Shown here piece by piece: positions 33,831-41,110 of a DNA stretch of 64,000 bases; position 1 is the stretch's first letter; every line of letters begins with the position of its first letter. The notes beneath the pieces were generated by a model that saw nothing but the letters and a program-made list of their open reading frames with translations, did no database searches and had not been told where the DNA came from. Source of the DNA: Pictodentalium vernedei (taxonomy: Eukaryota > Mollusca > Scaphopoda > Dentaliida > Dentaliidae); contig CM062292.1 in NCBI GenBank assembly GCA_031216915.1, positions 2,972,457 through 3,036,456 of the forward strand, written 5' to 3'. The translations under genes were made by a program, and so were the position numbers.

Positions 33831-36704
33831 TCAAATGACCTCGACCTTCGAAGTCTCAGGTTTAATTCCATCTTTACTAATTACAAATCCAAGATAAGAT
33901 GTTTCAGATTGAAAGAAGGAACACTTCTTAGCTTTTAGCTTCAGTTTATGTTTTCTTAGTCGACCAAACACTTGTTTAATGTGGTCGATATGAGATTTTA
34001 TGTCACGGCTAAAAATCAAAATATCGTCAAGGTAGGCCAGAGAAAAATCCTCTAGGCCCTCCAAGACGCTTGTCATGAGGGATTGATACACCGAGGGCGC
34101 GTTCACGAGTCCGAAAGCCATTACATTGAACTCATAAAGGCCCTTATGACAAACAAAGGCCGTTTTTGGTCTGTCTTCTTCATCCATCTTGACTTGCCAG
34201 TAACCCGACTTCATGTCAAGAGTGGTGAAGTATTGACATCCATTCAATAAAGTAAAGATGTCGTCAATCAATGGAAGCGGCCAGTTCGTAACTTTCGTGA
34301 CTTCATTGAGCTTGCGGAAATCAACGCAGAAGCGTTTCGAGCCGTCTTTCTTGTCCACGAGTAGGCACGGAAAACTCCATGCACTATTTGACCTTCGGAT
34401 AATTCCGGATTGAAGCATTTCTTCAAGTGCTTCATCCATAATTTTTCTCTTCAGTAATGGAACTCTATATGCTCTACTTTTGATTGGTGGCGCATCACCT
34501 GTGTCGATGCGCATTTTCACTGTATCTGTCTGAGTTAATTCTTTATCAGTTTTGGCAAACAAGTCTTTATTATTATTGATGACTGGCATCAACAGGTGCC
34601 GTTTGTCTTCAGGCACCTGTATGTCAGCATCTGTGATCTGGTCTTCAGGTGTATTTTGAGTTAAGATCTGATTAATTTCTAAGACTTTTTCTTCCTGTTC
34701 TATTGGCTCAAGTTTTCCAATCAAACAACCCCTTTTCAAGGTGTAGTGTTTGTTGGTACTGTTCACCAACAGTACAGGTATGGTTTCATTTCCATTAGTG
34801 ACTATACTATTACTAACTAAGAGGCCAGGCTGTTCAGCCACATGACCTTTAGTCAGTCCATGATGTTCTAAGTATTTTGTGTCGAAGACAGATTTTGCAC
34901 CGGAAGCTTTTGCTGTACACAAACAAGTGGACTGTGGTTTAAGTTCCACCTGATTGATCAGTCGAGTAAGACAACTCACCTGTATGTCTTGAACAATGGG
35001 TATATAGTGACCATCTAATCTCAATTTATGAAATTCCCAATATAAATTAACTCGATTGCCCCTTATCCAATCCATTCCTAATAACATACTTCGATTCAAT
35101 TCATTTATTACTAAGAACTCATGCACCTGATAAATTCCTTGAATATAAAATTCAAGTCTAACTTTTCCTCGAGGGAGGGTGTCATTCCCAGTAATACCCG
35201 CAATGCGAGGCAAAGAATTTTTATCACCAACTAATTTCGGTCGGCGTTTCAGATTTTTCCAAAATTTTGTACTAATACAACTAGTCTGTGCCCCTGTATC
35301 TAATAAGGCACGTACTCGTTGTCCTTTGATGTTTACTAAGACACTATTCAAAGAAGCAGCCCCATAATTTATGGTTACTGTTTCCGGTTGAGAATGTCTA
35401 AGTTTTTGTTGCTGTTGTTCCTCATTTCGGTAATCATCATTGTTTACTAAGTTATTTCCCTTAGTTTCCATAGAGTGTTTCACTTCCTGTTGACATGGGT
35501 TTTTCCAATTACTTCCCCTTGGGTTTTTCCTGTTTTGTAGTTTTGGGTTTTTCCCAAGTGATTTCTCTTGGCTCCTTATTCTTGGATTCCTATTTCCTGA
35601 TTCACTTACTGTCTGATTCTGTTGATTTATTTCAACACAACCCTGCTTACCTGGTTGATTTATAATTTGATTTTCATAAGCATTTTTCATATAAATCATA
35701 ATATCAGGGTCTACATCTACAATGTGTATCTCTTTTAATTGTTTAGGAGTAAAGTTTTGTAGAACTCTCACATAAACATCTGCACACTTCTGTTTAGGTA
35801 CACCATATATCCCGCTACTGATGAGTGGGATAGCTATGTTTCCAAAATTTTCCTTGTCACATACCTGTAATACTTTTTGTACAGTACTGTATAAAACATT
35901 GAGACATTTATTTTTATCACTGTAATCATTCCAGCGTGGTCCCACAGCATGTATCACTTTTAAACATGGCAACATTCCACAAGTGGTAGTCATATTCTCA
36001 CCTACTGGAAGATTTCCATGCTGTTGAATATATTGTTGACATTCTTGTTCAAGGGCTGGACCAGCTCCAAGAGCTATAGCTCTAGCAATACCTCCGCCAT
36101 GGGTTAATTGGCTATTAGCCGCATTTACCATAGCGTCAGTAGCTACCTGAGTTATTCCAGTCCTGTATACTTTTATTTCCAGACCACTGGTGGTCCGATA
36201 GCTGAAACAATTTTGTGAGGTAAATTTTTCTTGCTGACTGTCCCTTGCAGGGCAGCCATTTTGTGAGTTGGCCTTCAGTTTCTTAGGCCTAGGCCTACCA
36301 GTCAGAGGAATGGTTGTGAATTTTACTGTACAATTTTTCCTATTATGTGTGGTCTGACCACACTTTGTGCATTGAATGGTTTTACTTTTCACTGGAGGAG
36401 AACCATTTTCGGTTCTCCTTGTTTGAGACTGAATACTTGGCTTTATATTACATGTTTTATTACCCGTATGTCCACCTGTCTTATTATTTACAATTTTATT
36501 TTTACAATTATTCATGCATTTATTTGGTACATTATTTACATTAATTAACACTTCTCCCTGGTGATTTCCAGTTTCACTTCTGTTGGGAGCATGTGACTTC
36601 TCATTAACTCTGCTCATTGCCCCATATGGGCAGAGTTCACTTCGTTTAAATTGACTCAGCAATCGCGAGCGAAGTGGTTTGGCTTCCCACAGCGAAAGCA
36701 GCAA
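33831..36704 (-). CDS. pol: Pol polyprotein, proximal part: zinc knuckle, macro domain, protease, reverse transcriptase
   Basis: 957 codons counted from TTG at 36704; the frame is open from 36725 and overlaps the end of gag by 70 bases in the -1 phase, so it is probably made by frameshifting. I found no canonical slippery heptamer. Order: a zinc knuckle CTKCGQTTHNRKNC (112-125); a macro domain (about 169-345); a Gln/Asn-rich linker; an aspartic protease with LLDTGAQTS (467-475) and LLGMDW (541-546); RT with FCVDFRKLNEV (792-802), FTTLDMKSGYWQV (826-838) and catalytic YLDD (891-894). The frame ends at TGA (33831-33833) just after KPETSKVEVI, where intact Gypsy elements read on into the RT thumb and RNase H. 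Near-identical LTRs make the TGA a recent nonsense mutation or, less likely, a readthrough site. A macro domain between gag and protease is not a usual part of any retroelement family I know. Confidence 0.92.
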   Translation of the reverse strand: MLLSLWEAKPLRSRLLSQFKRSELCPYGAMSRVNEKSHAPNRSETGNHQGEVLINVNNVPNKCMNNCKNKIVNNKTGGHTGNKTCNIKPSIQSQTRRTENGSPPVKSKTIQCTKCGQTTHNRKNCTVKFTTIPLTGRPRPKKLKANSQNGCPARDSQQEKFTSQNCFSYRTTSGLEIKVYRTGITQVATDAMVNAANSQLTHGGGIARAIALGAGPALEQECQQYIQQHGNLPVGENMTTTCGMLPCLKVIHAVGPRWNDYSDKNKCLNVLYSTVQKVLQVCDKENFGNIAIPLISSGIYGVPKQKCADVYVRVLQNFTPKQLKEIHIVDVDPDIMIYMKNAYENQIINQPGKQGCVEINQQNQTVSESGNRNPRIRSQEKSLGKNPKLQNRKNPRGSNWKNPCQQEVKHSMETKGNNLVNNDDYRNEEQQQQKLRHSQPETVTINYGAASLNSVLVNIKGQRVRALLDTGAQTSCISTKFWKNLKRRPKLVGDKNSLPRIAGITGNDTLPRGKVRLEFYIQGIYQVHEFLVINELNRSMLLGMDWIRGNRVNLYWEFHKLRLDGHYIPIVQDIQVSCLTRLINQVELKPQSTCLCTAKASGAKSVFDTKYLEHHGLTKGHVAEQPGLLVSNSIVTNGNETIPVLLVNSTNKHYTLKRGCLIGKLEPIEQEEKVLEINQILTQNTPEDQITDADIQVPEDKRHLLMPVINNNKDLFAKTDKELTQTDTVKMRIDTGDAPPIKSRAYRVPLLKRKIMDEALEEMLQSGIIRRSNSAWSFPCLLVDKKDGSKRFCVDFRKLNEVTKVTNWPLPLIDDIFTLLNGCQYFTTLDMKSGYWQVKMDEEDRPKTAFVCHKGLYEFNVMAFGLVNAPSVYQSLMTSVLEGLEDFSLAYLDDILIFSRDIKSHIDHIKQVFGRLRKHKLKLKAKKCSFFQSETSYLGFVISKDGIKPETSKVEVI
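35670..36200 (-). other. Macro domain (ADP-ribose-binding) within pol
   Basis: Residues about 169-345 of the proximal pol frame. Diagnostic motifs are all present: AMVNAANSQL (191-200) with Asn194 and Asn197, HGGGIARAI (202-210) of the glycine-rich loop, VIHAVGPRW (250-258) and the second phosphate loop PLISSGIYG (293-301), followed by the helix and strand EIHIVDVD (325-332). The length of about 177 residues matches a complete domain. The HGGG loop and double Asn are shared by the macro domains of coronaviruses and by PARP-associated and MacroD-type proteins, some of which remove ADP-ribose from proteins. Activity cannot be read from sequence; binding of ADP-ribose is likely. Confidence 0.93.
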
Positions 36705-38083
36705 AAGGTCGCCCCTGGTGACCTTTCACCTGCTGGCTGAATATCCAGTGTTCTCACCTGCTTGGTCAAGTTAACACGGCAATCGCGTTTCACGTGACCA
36801 ACGCGGTTACAACGATTGCAAACCGGTCGTGAAAATCGTGTCGGTTTCTGATATCTGTTGTAATTTTGTCCTCCCCTATTTCTGTATTGACTCTTGTACT
36901 GATTTTTGTTCTGATTCTGATATGGAGGTCGCGCATAACCTCCAGTGTAATTTTTCGTTAAAATATTCACCTTATGGCGTCGGCGTGCCACGCCTACGTC
37001 CATGGGAGCCTCGTCCCTTGTCTCCAGAGGGAGATCTACATGTTCTTCCTGTTCGTCGATGGAGTCGCGAAATACAGGGTCCCGATAGCGCTCATATTCT
37101 TCATATTGTCGGTCAAATGCCTTCCCAAAGGGCGCTTTTCCTTTGGCGGCTTCAGAGCGAGCGCGAAATTTGATTTTCGCGGCATTTTCAAATAATGCCT
37201 GACTAACAGCGTTTTCTAGCGTCTTGGGCATGCGTCGGATCAGTTTCATCCGAACATCGTTGTCATACAACCCGTCACAAAAGTAATCTGAGAGGTTTTT
37301 CTGAATGGTGGGGTTATCTATTTCCTGATCAAAGGCATCTTTCGCTAGATCAAGCAGTTGCTCAGCATATGAGACAAGAGTTTGATTTTTCCCTTGTCGC
37401 ATATGGCGCAACTGATTGGTGGCCATGGAGTTATCCATTGTGGCGCTATAGCGACTTTTTAGTTCGCCATACAGTTCGGACCAGGGCATTTCAGGATTTT
37501 TCTTCATTGATCGTAAAATAAAATCAGCAACTACAAAGTCACTGGTTTGGGCGGCGATTTTAGGTCGTCGTTTCTCTTCCACATCATTTGTCTCACAAAA
37601 AAGGTCAAGAGATTTTATCCAACCCCGAAAATTCAGGGGGTTCCCGTCAAATTTTTTTATATGGGAATGAATGGACTGCGCCTGAGTGGCGTTAGCTGTC
37701 TTTGCATTACTCTTTTCACTTTGGCGCACGGTTTTATGCAGGTCAATTATGGCAGAAGATGTGGGATCCTTCGCTTTCCTTTCAGCCTCTGCCAATTTTT
37801 GTTGTATTTTTAATAATTTTGCTTCGGCACCGATTTTGTCAGTAGCTAACTGTAGTTCCAAATCAGCTTTCTGCTGTACTAATTCTGCTTTAACCTGGTC
37901 GAGGGCTGCTTGCGTTTGGTAAAGGGTTTGTTGTGAGGCAGTATGCTGCTGCGTCAAGCTATGAGCTTGAGAGCTCAGTTCAGTAATTTGGCGCTCATAC
38001 TGACCCACAAGACCTTCCCTTTCCTGTTTTAGTTGAGTAATTTCATCAATGAACCGTTGCTCTCTTTCTGCTGGCGTGGCCAT
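36656..38083 (-). CDS. gag: Gag polyprotein with N-terminal coiled coil and two zinc knuckles
   Basis: 475 aa from an ATG with A at -3 and G at +4 (AAAATGGCC). The first 110 residues are a Gln/Glu/Lys-rich coiled coil (MATPAEREQRFIDEITQLKQ onward). A capsid-like helical region follows, with FDGNPLNFRGWIKSL (about 144-158) and an MRQGKNQTLVSYAEQLLDL stretch, typical of retrotransposon gag. A basic Tyr/Asn/Arg-rich linker leads to two CX2CX4HX4C knuckles, CNRCNRVGHVKRDC and CFRCGKPNHFARDC; the second ends at the stop codon. The third knuckle is encoded only in the pol frame, so frameshifted product gains an extra RNA-binding finger. Confidence 0.92.
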   Translation of the reverse strand: MATPAEREQRFIDEITQLKQEREGLVGQYERQITELSSQAHSLTQQHTASQQTLYQTQAALDQVKAELVQQKADLELQLATDKIGAEAKLLKIQQKLAEAERKAKDPTSSAIIDLHKTVRQSEKSNAKTANATQAQSIHSHIKKFDGNPLNFRGWIKSLDLFCETNDVEEKRRPKIAAQTSDFVVADFILRSMKKNPEMPWSELYGELKSRYSATMDNSMATNQLRHMRQGKNQTLVSYAEQLLDLAKDAFDQEIDNPTIQKNLSDYFCDGLYDNDVRMKLIRRMPKTLENAVSQALFENAAKIKFRARSEAAKGKAPFGKAFDRQYEEYERYRDPVFRDSIDEQEEHVDLPLETRDEAPMDVGVARRRHKVNILTKNYTGGYARPPYQNQNKNQYKSQYRNRGGQNYNRYQKPTRFSRPVCNRCNRVGHVKRDCRVNLTKQVRTLDIQPAGERSPGATFCCFRCGKPNHFARDC

Positions 38084-38157
38084 TTTTAATGCGTTTTACG
38101 AAATAATTTACAATTGAATTTTTCTGCTGTTAACGAACGTAAAATGAAGAAAATTGC

Positions 38158-38166
38158 ACCTACCTT
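38158..38166 (-). promoter_or_regulatory. Candidate 5' splice donor in the leader
   Basis: The minus strand reads AAG then GTAGGT, an excellent match to the donor consensus, about 80 bases upstream of the gag ATG. Intron would start at 38163. Combined with the acceptors before env and the 458-aa gene it gives a simple retroviral splicing scheme. Confidence 0.65.
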
Positions 38167-38173
38167 GCTAGCA

Positions 38174-38542
38174 CTATAACTGTTGAAACACACGCGGCTG
38201 TCGTTTCAGAATTTCCTGGAATTCCTCGAGATTTTTCACAGTTTCCTGAGTTTCCGTTTTTCTCTGATGTTCAGTCAAAAGTTCAATATATCTGATGAGC
38301 AACGCTCGGTGCGACCAGTCGAGCGTAGTTTGGATGTGAAAGCAATTGGCGGTCAGCGTCAGTGTAAATAATGGCACGTGGACATGCAACCAGTTCCACC
38401 ATGGAGTTGTACCAATTTTAAATTCAGAGGGCGCTGTCTGCGTCAGCTGCCTTACAAATTTGAGCTGCCAGGCGTTCAATTTACCAGTAAAATTAAGGGA
38501 TGTCTGTCCCTCATAAATAGTTAGCAAAAAGTTCTCACAAGT
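38174..38542 (-). other. Leader open frame without ATG
   Basis: A frame of about 120 codons runs from a TGA at 38543-38545 to a stop just before the splice donor. It contains no ATG. Its composition (many Trp, Leu, Thr and His; PWWNWLHVHVPLF) does not look random, but I recognise nothing. It could be leader RNA structure, a relic, or translated from a near-cognate codon. Confidence 0.35.
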
Positions 38543-38666
38543 TCACTGTGCTCCCCAGCGGCAACGTTTTAAGTCAATTTCGGCTTCACTGGGTCTGTTA
38601 GGGTTAATAAATGTTTCTAGAATGTTCACTGGATCGTTTCAAGAGAGTTAAAAGTCAGAGTCTACA

Positions 38667-38684
38667 TCCTGACGAGCGGCACCA
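38667..38684 (-). promoter_or_regulatory. Candidate tRNA primer-binding site
   Basis: The minus strand reads TGGTGCCGCTCGTCAGGA, starting with the TGG that pairs with a tRNA CCA end. It lies 14 bases inside the 5' LTR, a longer gap than usual. The plus strand around it resembles a tRNA 3' half: CTGAC as T stem, GAGCGGC as acceptor stem, then ACCA, with a matching GTCAG upstream. The tRNA isotype was not identified. Confidence 0.6.
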
Positions 38685-38698
38685 TATAAACTGGCCTG

Positions 38699-39859
38699 TG
38701 GCATAGCAGGGTTAAGTACCCCGGAAAAAATGATCGTCTAGTTGTTTTTAGTTCGGACTATAATCATGGCAAAAATGGCCACAGGACAATTTAAGTGTTC
38801 AGTCTTAAGAGGCAACCAGTTCTGTAGAGTCTGCAACAATTCTTGATACTGCAGCCGCAGCGAAAGGGTGAATTCAAAAACACATAAAATGTACTTACAG
38901 TTTTCTACACTTTTATTAAAACCCTAAGTATAGTTCCTACAAGTTAAACTTTAAATAAATTCTCTCTCTGGTAAAAGTTTGAAAATATCAGATACGAAAT
39001 GAGACTAAGTCGAAATTATCGCATCGCTCTCATCGCGTCCTGTGTCTGGAAATGTTGTCTGGCCTGGCAGCGTTCGGCGGCGTCCTTTCACGAGAATAGG
39101 AGAGTGACTTCTTGTACATACGGAAGACCAGAGAGAAGTCCCGTCTCGGGTGATTCCGTTGGCTTAAATACGACTTGAATCGTGTCTACTCGGCAGAATT
39201 TACGTCATAAAACACCACAAAACACCACATATACCCCAAGATGGCGGGGAGGTATTTCTTAACCCCTTACTTCCATCCTGGAATAGAAGGGCATCCGGTG
39301 GGTATCCTATGCTAAGAGTATGCGTTCTCGCATTTAAAAGGATGCTGGCAATTAATAGGTGTATAACCGCAAAACCAGTCGGCCATCTTGTGAACGTGCA
39401 AGATTGCACAATTCTCAGAGCTGAAACTGATACTGGGTGTGTTGAGGTTAGGTCGGGTCAGTATACAATGCTAAAACCTGTCAAAAGCATTCTGATGGGG
39501 TTATTATAGGTTAGGCTTTTACTAGCTCATATGCCAATCATAATTGCAAATACTGTCAAAAACACCTTTTTACAGTAAGTGCATAAAGTACTTCTGTAGG
39601 TCAGTTTGCACTGTTATTATGCAATGCAAATATACGAGGAATTGAATAAAATTACATAACTTGGGCTTGAAAACAGCGTTTACTTATTAAAGTTTATACA
39701 ACAGAGAATTATTACCAAGTAGGACTTGGCCACTCTGATTAACACATTGACACTTCGGGAACCAAGATTCTCGAGTGCAATCATAAGACTCCGACGCACC
39801 CCACGGAGGTTAACCCGACGCGCTCCGTGGAGGGGCTCCATGGAGGGCATTTCGTTACA
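38699..39859 (-). repeat. 5' LTR of the retroelement
   Basis: 1161 bp, equal in length to the 3' LTR. I count about seven substitutions against it (for example TAGTTG versus TAGTGG near the inner end, and CACATTGACAC versus CACATTAACAC near the outer end) and no indels. An AATAAA lies on the coding strand at about 38912-38917. Confidence 0.95.
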
Positions 39860-39950
39860 ATAGTGTTGTCGTGTCTCCAATAAAGTATTTCATTATGATT
39901 CTTGTCTGCCGTTTAGTGTTGTCATATCTCTAATAAAACATCCATTTCCA
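39860..39950 (+). repeat. 53-bp minisatellite, right remainder
   Basis: It continues the DIRS-derived minisatellite after the LTR element: ATAGTGTTGTCGTGTCTCCA, AATAAAGTATTTCATTATG, then one more diverged unit. It passes directly into DIRS RNase H coding sequence. Confidence 0.8.
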
Positions 39951-41110
39951 TGCCAAACATGCCCCTGGTAAATCCAACCACTTAGCAGATTCCGTGTCTG
40001 GTTTGCAGATAACCAAGTATCTACGGTTTTGTCCCCTGGTCGACGAGGAACCTAGACACATCCCAGATGTCCTTCATCCCAGCAACATCAAGTTGACGTG
40101 AATCAATTATTAGGCACCACACTTACACAGGCTACCCACCGTACTTATAATCAGGCATTGACGTATTTTAAGAAATGTTCTGCTTTGTGTTTGCCTTGTG
40201 AGACTTCTCTCCCTGTCTCCCCATGGATTATCACACTATTTATCTCCTAATTAGTACGACAAAGGATGTTGCCTTCCACCATTTTCTGTTACGTTCCGTT
40301 ATTGGCTTTATTCACTAAATTCGGTTATTGCCTGATACATGCAATATTGTTCTCATCTCTAAATAGCCATACGCATTAAATGCAGACACCCGTCTACCGA
40401 TAACCAAATCGCTTCTTTGGTCGGCTCTCTGCTGTACCTGATCGTGTTGTCACCTCGAAGTTCCATTGAGGTCTGTTTCGCACTATGTTCGCCACATCAT
40501 TGTTTGGATTTTTGCTCGTCGGGGAGTTAACATCCAAAGCTCCAGGAGATGACAGTCATTTACTAAGGTGACCTGATGTTCAGCTTTTGCCGGACAGATT
40601 TATTATTCAATTTCATACATACCAACACTCCCACACTTCAAAGCGAATCGTAAGGCGCCGCCAACCACTTGTGCTTGACTCACTTCACCTGCTACGGGAA
40701 TATTTTGTACTTCGCTCTGGTTTGGCTGGTCCACGTTTTTATACTTTGGATTACCGACCCATCTCGCGATCCACATTTTCGGATGTGCTTCGGACATGTC
40801 TGTCTTTCATTGGTCCAGATTCTAAATTTTATAAAAATCACATCATTCGGACAGGAGCCGCTTCTTGGGCACCTTGTCAGTGTTTTTTCCTATCTAGAGA
40901 TCAAGGCATTGGGGCGTTGGATCTCCAATGCATTTCCCCGTTACATATACTGTGGTGCTTCCTGGTTACCTGTTTTGTTTACGCAACGCAATCTAGCGAT
41001 CTATTCAGGGAGACCAATGGTTGGCTGTCGGATGCTGAGGTTCAGTCTAACAAGGATGACATTAGTCATACGTTTGCAGCTGCGAGAAGAGTAGATTTCC
41101 CCGGCAAGTG
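39925..41110 (+). pseudogene. DIRS-type retrotransposon, right half (RNase H end and tyrosine recombinase), degraded
   Basis: At about 39940-40010 the sequence reads NIHFHAKHAPGKSNHLADS, the C-terminal block of DIRS RNase H. From about 40590 a tyrosine recombinase domain follows: FIIQFHTYQHSHTSKRIVRR, then RPISRSTFSDVLRTCLSFIG, then NHIIRTGAASWAP with the HxxR motif (about 40840-40880). After a frameshift comes ALGRWISNAFPRYIY (about 40890-40950) with the candidate nucleophile Tyr. These are the conserved blocks of DIRS recombinases. Stops and frameshifts make it inactive. Together with 20.06-22.64 kb it forms one element split by the LTR insertion. Confidence 0.85.

Larger units (their letters stand above)
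22995..39865 (-). mobile_element. 16.9-kb Ty3/Gypsy-like endogenous retrovirus with macro-domain pol, F-type env and RING genes
   Basis: The element spans 23001-39859, with the target duplication ATAGTG at 22995-23000 and 39860-39865. Its two 1161-bp LTRs begin TGTAACG and end TATGCCA in the coding (minus) direction and differ at about seven sites (0.6 percent), so the insertion is young. Gene order on the minus strand is gag, pol (zinc knuckle, macro domain, protease, RT, RNase H, integrase), env, an unknown 458-aa protein and two RING-like proteins. It is far longer than a typical Gypsy element (5-9 kb). All large frames are intact except for one TGA in pol. It interrupts the 53-bp minisatellite inside a DIRS relic. 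Domain order RT-RNase H-integrase places it in the Ty3/Gypsy-retrovirus group and not BEL/Pao by inference; a tree would be needed for the clade. Confidence 0.93.

Noticed and set aside
23001-39859. BEL/Pao or copia-type assignment of the LTR element
   Set aside because: Integrase follows RNase H, which excludes copia, and the RT blocks (FCVDFRKLNEV, YLDD) and GPF/Y-like module fit Ty3/Gypsy better; a tree is needed for certainty.
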